A DNA stretch of 64,000 nucleotides from Xenorhabdus stockiae (GTDB lineage Bacteria; Pseudomonadota; Gammaproteobacteria; Enterobacterales; Enterobacteriaceae). The DNA lies in NCBI RefSeq assembly GCF_002632825.1, contig NZ_NJAJ01000008.1, positions 1 through 64,000 of the forward strand. The letters are read 5' to 3'. The position numbers and the translations under genes were made by a program. The notes beneath the pieces were generated by a model that had not been told where the DNA came from, ran no database searches, and saw nothing but the letters and a program-made list of their open reading frames with translations. Of this stretch, positions 7,672 through 16,452 are shown in pieces. Numbering within the stretch: position 1 is the first letter of the stretch; each line of letters opens with the position of its first letter.

Positions 7672-7986
7672 ATGAAGAACTTGAAGTTATCAGTTGCGGC
7701 ATTACTGGTGTTGTTTTCAAGTGCAGTACTTGCAGCGCCAGCAGTACCAACAGAGCCTGTTTCTAAACCTGTGATACCCGTCGAAAAAAGTATAAAATCG
7801 GTAAAAAATAAAACCGGTTCATTAGAAAAACAAGTGCAGAAGAACAGTAAGAAATCAACAAAGAAAAGGAAAGCGACTCCAACAAAAGCGGTGAATACCG
7901 CGCTTTGTAAAGACGGAACATATAGTAAGAGCAAATCACGTAAAGGTGCATGCTCTCGCCATGGCGGGGTTGCCAAGTGGTTGTAG
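7672..7986 (+). CDS. small secreted DUF3761 protein
   Basis: A 104-residue protein with a clear signal peptide (MKNLKLSVAALLVLFSSAVLA, cleavage near residue 21-22), a Lys/Ser/Pro/Thr-rich basic linker (about 25-75), and a C-terminal block ALCKDGTYSKSKSRKGACS followed by HGGVAKWL, which is the DUF3761 signature with two cysteines likely to form a disulfide. Function is unknown; homologues are small periplasmic or secreted proteins of Proteobacteria. The basic linker suggests contact with nucleic acid, peptidoglycan or anionic lipid, which is inference. It stands alone between two AT-rich gaps, with its own ribosome-binding site (AGAGGA) and terminator. Confidence 0.8.
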   Translation: MKNLKLSVAALLVLFSSAVLAAPAVPTEPVSKPVIPVEKSIKSVKNKTGSLEKQVQKNSKKSTKKRKATPTKAVNTALCKDGTYSKSKSRKGACSRHGGVAKWL

Positions 7987-8012
7987 TTTTCTGTTGATTT
8001 CTTATCATATCC

Positions 8013-8043
8013 AATTAGGGAGCCTAGGCTCCCTAATTATTTT
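8013..8043 (+). terminator. terminator after the DUF3761 gene
   Basis: A perfect 26-bp palindrome (8013-8038, core GGGAGCCTAGGCTCCC) is followed by TATTTTCC. Confidence 0.85.
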
Positions 8044-8652
8044 CCAATTGATATCGTTTTAATTGGTTCAAAAGAATATATCGACTACCGTAGAAAATAG
8101 AATTTTACCGATATTAGTAATGTGTTTTTTATTTGAGAATGTATTTAATTATAATGAAAGATGAGATTCAATTTTTATTGATAGGATAAGTGTGGATGAG
8201 GTTATATTAAATCAATTGATTTAAAATGACCCTATTACTTATTTAACTTTATTGTTTAAATATAACTAACCAGCAAAATAGATAATGAGAAATAGATAAA
8301 ATCATATCTGATAATTGATGTAGTATCACTAATGTTTTATCAATCGAGTAAACGTGGGTGGATGGTGATTTTTTTATTTAAAATAAATGGGTTGATAATG
8401 TTTTTCTGAACATGAGTTTTCTATTTTTAGGTGGTAAATTAATATGTTAATAGGTGTTATTTCGGGATAAAAATCCAATAATTATTACACTTATTTACTA
8501 TGTTGAGTGAAAAATATAGATTATTATCAGTAACGTGCTAATATTCGTTACGTAAATAGTTTGTGCGAATCACGAATAAAGATAGCTATAGGTTAATTGC
8601 TTTGTTAATATTCGTGTGTTTTCAACCAGAGTAATAAAACGAGGAGAAGCAA
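8044..8652. other. AT-rich intergenic gap upstream of bax
   Basis: About 610 bp without a supportable gene. It is extremely AT-rich with a small imperfect hairpin near 8530-8551 (GTAACG against CGTTAC). It presumably holds the bax promoter. No transposase remnant or RNA gene was recognised. Confidence 0.55.
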
Positions 8653-9432
8653 ATGCCCTCTCGAATGATGAGGACAACTGCGGTCTTCGCTTTCTTTCTC
8701 TCTTTAATCTTTACTGGTTTGAGCAGTGCTTCAAAAAATAGCTCAAAAATGGAAGAGTATTCTCACAGTGGCATCAAACATCATTTGCCTGATTTGCGAA
8801 AATACCCTTCTGGCGTACCCAGAAAGAAAGCGTTTTTGAACCTTGTTGTCCCTGTAATTGATAAGCATAATCAACAGATTATGCGAGACCGTAAGTGGGT
8901 TCTGTCACACCATCATACTTCTAAATGGTCTGCACAGGATATCAGGAGGTTGCAAAGGATCTGTTCTGATTACAAAATGACTTGTACCTCACCACAACGC
9001 ACCAATTGGCAGAAGTTAATTAGTAGAGTTGACATCATTCCAACCCATTTTGTTGCTACTCAGGCCGCAGCAGAATCTGGTTGGGGAACATCAGAACTTG
9101 CGCAGAAAAACAATAACCTGTTTGGAATGCGCTGTAGATCATGTGGTCATGCCAAAGGGAAAGTCAAAGGCTATTCCGTCTATGATACGATTGAAGATTC
9201 GGTCATTGCTTATATGAAAAATATGAATACGCACCGTGCTTATGAGTCACTGCGTATTTCACGCGCCAGGCAACGAACAGAGCAGAAGCCGCTGAATACC
9301 AGCAAACTTATCGATAATTTGCATGGTTATTCTGAATTAGGTGCTGTCTATAATCGTTATTTACACCGGGTATTTGATGGAAATAAGGAATTGATTTCAC
9401 AGGTACTGGAATACGATAGTTATAGCCAATAA
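8653..9432 (+). CDS. bax: Bax-type N-acetylglucosaminidase domain protein
   Basis: A secreted or periplasmic peptidoglycan glucosaminidase homologous to E. coli Bax. The 259-residue product has an N-terminal signal sequence (about 1-26), then the Bax block LPDLRKYPSGVPRKKAFL (about 45-62) and the glucosaminidase (GH73) region with VATQAAAESGWGTSELAQ (about 135-152), whose glutamate is the likely catalytic acid, and NNLFGMRC. Two extra cysteines near RCRSCGH are notable. The start has the ribosome-binding site GAGGAGAAG. It is followed by a terminator and then by the peptidoglycan O-acetylation operon, so two wall-modifying functions are neighbours. Confidence 0.9.
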   Translation: MPSRMMRTTAVFAFFLSLIFTGLSSASKNSSKMEEYSHSGIKHHLPDLRKYPSGVPRKKAFLNLVVPVIDKHNQQIMRDRKWVLSHHHTSKWSAQDIRRLQRICSDYKMTCTSPQRTNWQKLISRVDIIPTHFVATQAAAESGWGTSELAQKNNNLFGMRCRSCGHAKGKVKGYSVYDTIEDSVIAYMKNMNTHRAYESLRISRARQRTEQKPLNTSKLIDNLHGYSELGAVYNRYLHRVFDGNKELISQVLEYDSYSQ

Positions 9433-9454
9433 GGCAAGTAATATGGTAATTCAT

Positions 9455-9502
9455 CAAATAATCCGCACCGTATTAATTACGCTGCGGATTATTTTTATTA
9501 CG
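9455..9502 (+). terminator. terminator after bax
   Basis: AATAATCCGCA (starting about 9456) pairs with TGCGGATTATT (starting about 9482), followed by TTTATTA. A short ORF predicted across this hairpin is not supported. Confidence 0.8.
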
Positions 9503-9669
9503 ACATCTTCAGTTAATAGATTTGGGAGTACATGCCAGAGGAAACGGTATATAGCTAATAAAAAAGCAATCGATATATTATCTATTGTAAATATAAACAA
9601 ATTCCATAACATAGAGGGGATCGGGATTGTGTTTTTCCTACAATGATAAATGGTTAGCTAGAGCCTAAT

Positions 9670-11091
9670 ATGAACTTCTTTTCTTTTGAGTTTCTTGGAG
9701 CATTTGTTATTCTGCTCTTTGTTTACTGGCTGTTACAGAAAGCCCCCAGGCTACAAAATGGATTGTTAATTTTAGTTAGTTATTTATTTATATTCTCTTT
9801 TTCAGCAAATTTTGTTTATGTTCTATTCATCTACACTCTGTTTATTTACTTTTTAGCCAATATTCTCAGTCGGTATTTATCTCATAAAATTATATTTACT
9901 TTACTGACATTGGGTATCCTTAGCTGTTTTACTGCATTTAAATACTATTCTTTCTTTCAGGAGGCAATACAACAGGCATTAGGTAGTATAGGTCTTAATG
10001 TAGAGCTACCGGTTCTTGAACTGTTATTACCGTTAGGTTTGTCATTTTATGTTTTTCACTCAGTCAGTTATGTAGTTTCTGTCTGTAAGAAAGAACTTTC
10101 ACCCGCCTCATTACCTGACGTTATCCTATATCTTTGCTTTTTTCCAAGCCTTGTAGCAGGCCCGATCAATCGGGCCAAAGATTTTCTACCACAGATTCAG
10201 GCATCATCCAGAATCATTCTGGAACCCTTGAAAGCCTTGCTTTTGATTGCGCTGGCTGTTGGAAAGCTATTTCTGCTCAGTGCAACACTGACCGAAAATT
10301 TCGTTAATCCGGTATTTGAGGATCCGGCTGGTTATCATGCAGGTCAGGTTTTGGTAGCGATTTATGCTTATGCATGGAATATCTATTTTAATTTTTCCGG
10401 TTATACCGATTTGGTAACAGGGATAGCGTTATTACTCGGCTTCAGAGTACCGCAGAATTTTAATGCCCCTTATCTGGCAGAGAACCTGCAGGTGTTTTGG
10501 CGTCGCTGGCATATTAGCCTGTCCACCTTTATCCGTGACTATGTTTATATTCCTCTGGGAGGAAATAAAAAGGGCGCTATCCGCAAAAATTTGAATCTGT
10601 TTGCTGCGATGGTTATCTCTGGATTGTGGCATGGTGTGGGAATAAATTTTATTCTTTGGGGCGCTATTCACGGTCTGGGGCTAATCTTCCACAATATAAA
10701 GCGCTTCCTGTTCTCTTCATCAGGAAAACGTCATGAAATATCAGCTAACAACCCTGTTTTGTTATTTTTATCCCGTGTGATGACATTCCATTTTGTTTGT
10801 CTGGCATGGGTGTTTTTCCGAAGCCCAACACTGAATGATGCTTTGACGGTATTGGGTCAGCTTTTCTCCGGTGATATCTTGGCATCTTTGCTTTCCAGTA
10901 GTGCTTTGCTAGCCACCTTTTGGGGGCTGTTTATTGCTTATCCATTACTGGCGAAGATCAGAAATTCAATGGAAAGAAATTTCCGGCATATTTCATGGCT
11001 ATATTATCCGGTTCCTCTGGCACTGGTTCTCACATTGGTATTTATATTGTCACCTTCCGGAATGCCTGGGTTTATCTATGCTAACTTCTGA
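9670..11091 (+). CDS. patA: peptidoglycan O-acetylation MBOAT protein PatA (AlgI/DltB-like)
   Basis: A 473-residue polytopic membrane O-acyltransferase. Ten or so hydrophobic segments are visible. The MBOAT core carries VFWRRWHISLSTFIRDYVYI (about 276-295) and SGLWHGVGINFILWGAIHG (about 317-335), which contain the two conserved histidines. In Gram-negative O-acetylation clusters this protein moves acetyl groups across the inner membrane to the SGNH partner encoded next, which places them on MurNAc C6-OH and gives lysozyme resistance. The following patB start overlaps its 3' end by 14 bp. An alginate or capsule acetylation role is the alternative, but no polysaccharide genes are nearby. Confidence 0.85.
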   Translation: MNFFSFEFLGAFVILLFVYWLLQKAPRLQNGLLILVSYLFIFSFSANFVYVLFIYTLFIYFLANILSRYLSHKIIFTLLTLGILSCFTAFKYYSFFQEAIQQALGSIGLNVELPVLELLLPLGLSFYVFHSVSYVVSVCKKELSPASLPDVILYLCFFPSLVAGPINRAKDFLPQIQASSRIILEPLKALLLIALAVGKLFLLSATLTENFVNPVFEDPAGYHAGQVLVAIYAYAWNIYFNFSGYTDLVTGIALLLGFRVPQNFNAPYLAENLQVFWRRWHISLSTFIRDYVYIPLGGNKKGAIRKNLNLFAAMVISGLWHGVGINFILWGAIHGLGLIFHNIKRFLFSSSGKRHEISANNPVLLFLSRVMTFHFVCLAWVFFRSPTLNDALTVLGQLFSGDILASLLSSSALLATFWGLFIAYPLLAKIRNSMERNFRHISWLYYPVPLALVLTLVFILSPSGMPGFIYANF

Positions 11092-12226
11092 ATTTACATC
11101 TACATTTAAGAATGTCGGACGGGTTATTTTCATCGTTTTTTTGACCACACTACTGTTAATCTGGCTGAATCAAAGTTCACTGGATAATTTTTGGCAGCAG
11201 AAATATCACCGTAATAGCCCGTGGACTGTTCTGAAAGGTGAGCCGCTATGGGATTTGGGGAATAATATACAGAAAGGGGTTGTTGCGGCTGGTGAGACGT
11301 TTATAGCACATGCAGGCGGTCATCATCAGGAGAAATCACAGCAAGCTCGTGATAATGGCGGATTTTCCTCCGCGTTATTACCTGAATTTCAGGTTGGGTT
11401 ACATTTTTTGCAGGGCTATATTTATCCGGTAGAGAGTCGTTATTTAAAGTTTCCTGATTTATTAAGGAAGGATATTAAAATCCCATTATCACCTTTATTG
11501 GTCAATAATCAAAAGATCAATCGTTCCGTTGAGATTATTCAGAAAACGGAGGTCAGGTTAGGAAACAGGGATAAGGTACTTTTTGCCGGAGATTCGATGA
11601 TGCAAGGAGTGGCTCCACATCTGAAGCGCCGTCTTTATCAGGAATATGGTATTTCCGGCATCAATTTGAGCAGACAAAATACCGGACTGACCTATTCTGG
11701 TTTCTTTGACTGGCCGAAAGCGATCCGCAATGCGTTAAATCAGGATCCGGATATCAGGTTGGTTATCGTATTTTTAGGGCCGAATGATCCGTGGGGTATT
11801 CCTGCCAAGCCCGGAGAAAGTTACCTGAAATTTGCGAGTGAAAGTTGGGAAAGTGTTTATCGCCAGAGGATTGAAGTTATCCTTAATGATGCCCGTGAGC
11901 ATAATGTTGATGTTATCTGGATCGGGCCGCCTAATATGCGTCAGAAAAAGCTTTCCGGCAATATGGCTTACCTCAGTAAATTGTATCAGGCGGAGGTGGC
12001 AAAAATGGGTGAGATTTATGTTTCCGTCAATGATATGTTCAAATATCAGTCAGAAAATTACTCAGATTATATTGGTGATGGCAGCAGTACAATCAAACTC
12101 AGAAGTGGTGATGGTATTCACTTTAGTTTGAGTGGGCAGAAAGTCATTGCTGACTCTATCTTTTCATTAATCACCGCTATTCAGGAGCCAGTTGAGGAAA
12201 ATGCAACCATTCAGACAGTTCCATAG
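11078..12226 (+). CDS. patB: SGNH-family O-acetyltransferase PatB-like
   Basis: A periplasmic SGNH/GDSL protein anchored by one N-terminal membrane helix (about 13-29 from the chosen start). ATG 11078 was chosen because it overlaps the end of patA; the longer open frame upstream is only the shadow of patA. Catalytic blocks are GDSMMQGVAPHL (serine), FLGPNDPWG, and SGDGIHFSLSGQK, where the Asp-x2-His pair completes the triad. This is the expected partner of the MBOAT protein, transferring acetyl to peptidoglycan MurNAc. The gene is 382 codons, and its end overlaps the ape1 start by 26 bp, indicating translational coupling in one operon. Confidence 0.82.
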   Translation: MLTSEFTSTFKNVGRVIFIVFLTTLLLIWLNQSSLDNFWQQKYHRNSPWTVLKGEPLWDLGNNIQKGVVAAGETFIAHAGGHHQEKSQQARDNGGFSSALLPEFQVGLHFLQGYIYPVESRYLKFPDLLRKDIKIPLSPLLVNNQKINRSVEIIQKTEVRLGNRDKVLFAGDSMMQGVAPHLKRRLYQEYGISGINLSRQNTGLTYSGFFDWPKAIRNALNQDPDIRLVIVFLGPNDPWGIPAKPGESYLKFASESWESVYRQRIEVILNDAREHNVDVIWIGPPNMRQKKLSGNMAYLSKLYQAEVAKMGEIYVSVNDMFKYQSENYSDYIGDGSSTIKLRSGDGIHFSLSGQKVIADSIFSLITAIQEPVEENATIQTVP

Positions 12227-13418
12227 GTTTTACCGGTTAATGGGTGCAGGTTTAATCCTCTTGCTTTCTATGGGCTTATTATCATGCCATGAGAAAAAGC
12301 CTCTACCTCCATCGGAATCTCAGGTAACGCAGATAAATTATCAGAAGCAGCTAGTGGACTTTTCTGAGCCTAATCTCGCATTGTTGGCTGATAAATTGCG
12401 CCACAGCCATTCCCAGACGCTGCATATCGTACAATTAGGAGACTCCCATACTGCTGCTGATTTTTTCACAGGTAAGCTACGGGATTTATTTCAGCAACGC
12501 TATGGCGATGCGGGGCCAGGTTTTGTCAGCCCGATGACAATTGCGGGCCAGCGCAATGCGAGAGTTAAATTCTCCGGTGATAAGACGGGCTGGTGGCTTT
12601 CTTCCAGCCGAAAAGAGGACAGGGCTGATTTTCCTCTGGGTGGGTTTATCGCTATGCCTGAACGTGCTGGAAGCACAATAACAATAAATTTATCTCCGCC
12701 TGATAATCACAAGTATCGAATGCGTGTTCTTTATCAGTCTCATGATGAAACTTATTTGAAGCCGCAATCCTCTCTTTTATGGCGATTACCTGCGACACAA
12801 AGTGAATGGCATTTTTCACCGGATCACCCTGTTTTTTTTCCGCTTAAGCTCTCCGCACACGATGCTCAGTTAAAAATTGGTGGCTGGCTGATAAGTCGCC
12901 AGAATAGCGGGGTTCTGTTATCTGCACTCGGGATTAATGGCGCGACCATTAATATGCTGAATAAATGGCAGCCGGAATGGATTAATACTCTGGCACAATT
13001 GAAGCCGGATTTAGTTATTCTCGCCTATGGCACGAATGAGGCTTTTAATGATGCTTTAGACCTTGATGGCTATCGTCAGGAACTGACCGCGAAAATACAG
13101 AAGATCCGCAGTGTGATACCCGACGCGGTGATCCTGCTGATTGGCCCGAATGATTCTTTGAAAAACAAACATGCGATAGGTTGTGAAGAGCAGCAACCTG
13201 CCTTGCTTAGAGATGTTATTCGGATTCAGCAGGAAGTCGCCAGCAAACAACATACTTTGTTCTGGAACTGGCAGGCATTTATGGGAGGAACATGCTCAAT
13301 TCGCATCTGGGAGCAACAGGGTCTTGCACGTCCTGATTATATCCACCTTTCTGCTGCGGGTTATGAACGTAGTGCGGAAGGGCTTTATAAGCAGTTTATT
13401 GATTTAATTGGGGAGTAA
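12201..13418 (+). CDS. ape1: O-acetylpeptidoglycan esterase Ape1-like lipoprotein
   Basis: A 405-residue SGNH hydrolase of the Ape1/CE3 type, which removes MurNAc O-acetyl groups so that lytic transglycosylases can act. ATG 12201 follows a GAGG ribosome-binding site; an in-frame TTG three codons earlier is the alternative. The N-terminus is a lipoprotein signal with lipobox GLLSC, so the enzyme is membrane-anchored. Catalytic blocks are LGDSHTAADFF (serine), AYGTNEAFND, IGPNDS, and the C-terminal DYIHLSAAGY (Asp-x2-His). A beta-rich insert between the first two blocks (about 120-230) fits the carbohydrate-binding insertion known in Ape1. It closes the patA-patB-ape1 operon. Confidence 0.82.
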   Translation: MQPFRQFHRFYRLMGAGLILLLSMGLLSCHEKKPLPPSESQVTQINYQKQLVDFSEPNLALLADKLRHSHSQTLHIVQLGDSHTAADFFTGKLRDLFQQRYGDAGPGFVSPMTIAGQRNARVKFSGDKTGWWLSSSRKEDRADFPLGGFIAMPERAGSTITINLSPPDNHKYRMRVLYQSHDETYLKPQSSLLWRLPATQSEWHFSPDHPVFFPLKLSAHDAQLKIGGWLISRQNSGVLLSALGINGATINMLNKWQPEWINTLAQLKPDLVILAYGTNEAFNDALDLDGYRQELTAKIQKIRSVIPDAVILLIGPNDSLKNKHAIGCEEQQPALLRDVIRIQQEVASKQHTLFWNWQAFMGGTCSIRIWEQQGLARPDYIHLSAAGYERSAEGLYKQFIDLIGE

Positions 13419-13573
13419 ATCGGTGGTGAGGGCAGGACGGTTGGAATGACTTGCCTGCTTTATTGTGACTTAATTGAACCAATATATTTTCTGCTTACCT
13501 TGAGTGGTATCCTCAAAAACTCTTCATATTGCAACATGATGTGAGCAAATGTCATTCTATTTGCGATGGGTTT

Positions 13574-13602
13574 TTGGCAAATATCGCATATTGCGATATC
13601 AT
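13574..13602 (+). promoter_or_regulatory. higBA promoter with operator palindrome in the spacer
   Basis: A -35 TTGGCA (13574-13579) and a -10 TATCAT (13597-13602) are 17 bp apart. The palindrome ATATCGCA-TAT-TGCGATAT (13581-13599) fills the spacer. HigA binding there would block RNA polymerase. Further TTGCRA half-sites lie just upstream near 13533 and 13561. The expected transcription start is only a few bases before the higB ATG at 13614. Confidence 0.7.
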
Positions 13603-13613
13603 GAGAATCAGGC

Positions 13614-13976
13614 ATGCGAGTGATCTCGGTTAAAACCATAACGGATGCAATGTTAAAACATGCTCAGTGGAAAGTCGGTTTAAAACTGTGGCTGGATGTG
13701 TTTGACAAATCATCTTTACGTTTTGAATCATACAGTCAGATTTTGAATGTCTGGAAAAATTCTTCTGGATGGAATGTTGACCGTATACCACATGAATTAT
13801 TGGAGAAAGGGAGTAAGAAGGGGCCTCTTGATATTTATGTCTTTGATATACATAAAAATAAATGTCGCATTATTGCATGGCTTAACCCTCATTCTGGCTC
13901 TCTGTACGTCAAAGATGTTTGTTCACACGCTGAGTACGATAAGTGGTGGAAAAACCAGACTAAATCGAAAAGGTGA
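13614..13976 (+). CDS. higB: HigB family mRNA interferase toxin
   Basis: A 120-residue RelE-fold toxin of the HigB family, which cuts translated mRNA on the ribosome. The N-terminus MRVISVKTITDAMLKHAQ fits the family opening, and the C-terminal half shows NKCRIIAWLNPHSGSLYVKDV then SHAEYDKWW, the HigB signature with a histidine and basic residues near the active site. It is a little longer than the usual 100 or so residues owing to an insert near EKGSKKGPLD. The antitoxin start follows the stop directly. No good ribosome-binding site precedes the ATG, and the predicted transcript would be nearly leaderless. Confidence 0.88.
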   Translation: MRVISVKTITDAMLKHAQWKVGLKLWLDVFDKSSLRFESYSQILNVWKNSSGWNVDRIPHELLEKGSKKGPLDIYVFDIHKNKCRIIAWLNPHSGSLYVKDVCSHAEYDKWWKNQTKSKR

Positions 13977-14450
13977 ATGATGAGAAAAGTATTACTCAAT
14001 TCAGCAGGAACTGAGGAACTCCTTAAAAATTTACCTGTTATATTACGGGCAATATCTGATCAACTTAGTTCCGTTTCTTTATTATTCTCTGCTTGTATGG
14101 AGCCTATCGAAAATGATGAAGATCTTAAAGCAAGAATGGAGATTATCGATGAGTTGTACTCGTACTCTAATGATGTCAAAGATATTTCAGCTCAATTGGC
14201 TGAATTGATAACTGATCGGGTGTATGAGTATGAAAAGCAGAACGTTAAAGTTCCGCATGTAAGCCCGGCAGAAGCCCTCTCATTTTTTATCAAAGAGAGA
14301 AAATTAAAGCAGATAGATTTACGTGAGATTGCGACTCAGAGTGTTATTTCAGAGATTATTCATGGAAAAAGAGCGATGACACTCGAACAGGTAAAAGGGT
14401 TTTCTAAATTCTTCAACGTTCCAGTTGAGACCTTTATGGGAATACTTTGA
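13977..14450 (+). CDS. higA: HigA family antitoxin with XRE helix-turn-helix
   Basis: A 157-residue antitoxin encoded immediately after higB. The N-terminal 90 residues are helical and poorly conserved, and should hold the toxin-binding part. The C-terminal XRE domain (about 100-155) reads SFFIKERKLKQIDLREIA, then SVISEIIHGKRAMTLEQV, matching the HigA helix-turn-helix and its GKR turn. It is expected to bind the palindrome inside its own promoter (13581-13599) and repress the operon together with HigB. Gene order is toxin first, as is usual for higBA. Confidence 0.88.
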   Translation: MMRKVLLNSAGTEELLKNLPVILRAISDQLSSVSLLFSACMEPIENDEDLKARMEIIDELYSYSNDVKDISAQLAELITDRVYEYEKQNVKVPHVSPAEALSFFIKERKLKQIDLREIATQSVISEIIHGKRAMTLEQVKGFSKFFNVPVETFMGIL

Positions 14451-14457
14451 AATGAAA

Positions 14458-14500
14458 AACGGCACCTTATCCATCAGATAACGTGCCGTTAATTTTTTAA
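14458..14500. terminator. terminator between higA and gntU
   Basis: AACGGCAC (14458-14465) pairs with GTGCCGTT (14483-14490), followed by AATTTTTTAA. The genes converge, so it may act in both directions. Confidence 0.85.
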
Positions 14501-14505
14501 GCTTA

Positions 14506-15843
14506 TTACAGCAGGGCGAAATAGATCATACCGATAATGGCCCCGGTGGTGCCTAAAATCGTTTCCATGATCGTCCAGGTTTTTAAGGTCTGTCCTTCAG
14601 TTGCTCCGGTAAATTTGCCGAACAACCAGAAACCGGAGTCGTTGACATGGCTGAGGATCAGTGAACCCCCTGCGATACAGACGGATAGTGCTGCCATTTG
14701 TGCACCGGAATAACCTAATTCACCGATAACAGGCAACACTAAGCCGACAGTGGTCAGGCAGGCAACAGTGGCAGAACCCTGAATCACACGCACAGCTCCC
14801 GCCAGAATAAAACAGGCCAGAGCGATTGGCAGACCAGCCCCAACCAATGCGTTACCTAATGCTGGGCCTACACCGGAATCAACCAGCACCTGTTTGAAGA
14901 CTCCGCCCGCACCAGTCACCAATAGGATAATTCCAGCTGGCTGGAGTGCCGCAGAGCACACTTCCATCACTTTTTCTTTGCTCATACCACGACGGATTGC
15001 CAGACCATAAATAGCCACCAGGCAGGCAATTAAAATCGCAGTAAACGGATGTCCGATAAATTCCAGCCACTGATACAGGGTTGATTGTTGATCAACAAAA
15101 CGGGCGGCGATAGTTTTCAAACCGACTAATACCAGAGGGAACAGTACCAATGCCAGACTTAAAGCAAAGGAAGGCATCTGGCTCTTACCGATGCTTGGGG
15201 TACTCAGATCGTTGGGTAAATCCAGTGTGACATGTTTACTGATGAAATTACCGTATATCGGGCCAGCCAGTAACATGCCGGGAATTGCTGCACTCAGGCC
15301 AATCAGGATCATCCAGCCAAAATCCGCACCCATTTGGGAAGCCAACATCATTGGCGTCGGCCCCGGTACCAAAAATGCCGCCGCCGCTGCAACACCGGCA
15401 AACAGAGGGATCGCCAGTTTTACGACATTACCGCCAGTCCGGCGCGCAACAGCAAAAACCACACCTATCAACAATACGACTGCCACATCAAAAAACAAGG
15501 GTAATGCACAGATAAGCCCCGCAACACCCAGTGCATAATTAGCCCTTTTTTCACCGAAACTACCCAGTAATTTCACAGCAATCTGATCCAATGCGCCCGT
15601 TTCATGCAGGATTTTTCCAAACATTGCACCGAGCGCAACAACGACAGCAAGGAAGCCCAGTGTGCCGGACATGCCGTTTTGCATCGTTTGGGTAATTTTT
15701 TCTAATGGCATACCGGAAAACATACCGGCTCCCATTGAAACCAGCATTAAGGCGATAAAGGCGTGCATTCTGGCCTTCATCACTAAAAACAGTAACAGAA
15801 GAACAGAGCCGACAGCTGTCAGCACCAACGTTAATGTACTCAT
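14506..15843 (-). CDS. gntU: gluconate transporter GntU
   Basis: A 445-residue GntP-family permease importing gluconate across the inner membrane. It is near-collinear with E. coli GntU from MSTLTLVLTAVGSVLLLLFL onwards, with about a dozen membrane segments, GFLAVVVALGAMFGKILHET (about 63-82), and HVNDSGFWLFGKF in the C-terminal third, a family hallmark. Its start overlaps the stop of gntK by four bases (ATGA), so translation is coupled. It is the last gene of gntRKU and is expected to be repressed by GntR through operators upstream of gntK. Confidence 0.95.
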   Translation of the reverse strand: MSTLTLVLTAVGSVLLLLFLVMKARMHAFIALMLVSMGAGMFSGMPLEKITQTMQNGMSGTLGFLAVVVALGAMFGKILHETGALDQIAVKLLGSFGEKRANYALGVAGLICALPLFFDVAVVLLIGVVFAVARRTGGNVVKLAIPLFAGVAAAAAFLVPGPTPMMLASQMGADFGWMILIGLSAAIPGMLLAGPIYGNFISKHVTLDLPNDLSTPSIGKSQMPSFALSLALVLFPLVLVGLKTIAARFVDQQSTLYQWLEFIGHPFTAILIACLVAIYGLAIRRGMSKEKVMEVCSAALQPAGIILLVTGAGGVFKQVLVDSGVGPALGNALVGAGLPIALACFILAGAVRVIQGSATVACLTTVGLVLPVIGELGYSGAQMAALSVCIAGGSLILSHVNDSGFWLFGKFTGATEGQTLKTWTIMETILGTTGAIIGMIYFALL

Positions 15844-16379
15844 GAATGTCCCTCAGTAATACGTTCAATTGTTGTAATTGTATTGTTAATTACTTCATCA
15901 AGACTCGGTTTGATATCAATGAAATGAACATCTTTTTCATCAATTGTCGGCTCTTCCAGTGTCTCAAATTGTGAGATAAGCATTTGCGGTTTGAAAAAGT
16001 GCCCTTTACGAGCTTTCAGGCGGCTTTCAATTAATTCAAAATTCCCCTGCATATACAAAAATGACAGATTTTTATTGCCGTTACGCAGGATATCCCGATA
16101 GTGTTTTTTCAGGGCTGAACACACCAGCAAAGAAACGCTATTAGTACGTTGCATGGCAAAAATGGCATCGTTGAGAGCTTCCAGCCACGGTTGGCGATCA
16201 TCATCATTTAGGGCATGGCCTTCAGCCATTTTCTGAATATTGGCGCGGGGATGAAGAAAATCACCATCTAAAAAAGCGGCACCCAGTTCACGGGCAACAC
16301 CATTGGCAACGGCAGATTTACCGCTGCCGGATACCCCCATCAATATAAAAACGTGGTTTGGTCGCTGGGTATCGCTCAT
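15840..16379 (-). CDS. gntK: gluconokinase GntK
   Basis: Phosphorylates gluconate to 6-phosphogluconate with ATP, feeding the pentose phosphate pathway. The 179-residue enzyme has the P-loop GVSGSGKSAVANG (about 15-27), DGDFLHPRANI (about 38-48) and the usual SALKKHYRDILR segment, typical of the GntK family. It is coupled to gntU by an ATGA overlap. The upstream 220 bp contain GntR-type palindromes, so expression should rise with gluconate. Confidence 0.95.
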   Translation of the reverse strand: MSDTQRPNHVFILMGVSGSGKSAVANGVARELGAAFLDGDFLHPRANIQKMAEGHALNDDDRQPWLEALNDAIFAMQRTNSVSLLVCSALKKHYRDILRNGNKNLSFLYMQGNFELIESRLKARKGHFFKPQMLISQFETLEEPTIDEKDVHFIDIKPSLDEVINNTITTIERITEGHS

Positions 16380-16452
16380 ATAAAACTCCTTTATGCAGAT
16401 TTTGCCACTTGGCTATCCTTGTGACTGATCTGCAAAATTTTCTCTGTGAAAT

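Noticed and set aside
9443-9646. A 67-codon plus-strand frame after bax
   Set aside because: Its start runs through the bax terminator hairpin, and the product has no domain or signal that supports translation.
10934-11077. N-terminal extension of the PatB frame
   Set aside because: It lies wholly inside patA in another frame. The ATG at 11078 gives the expected membrane anchor and the normal operon overlap.
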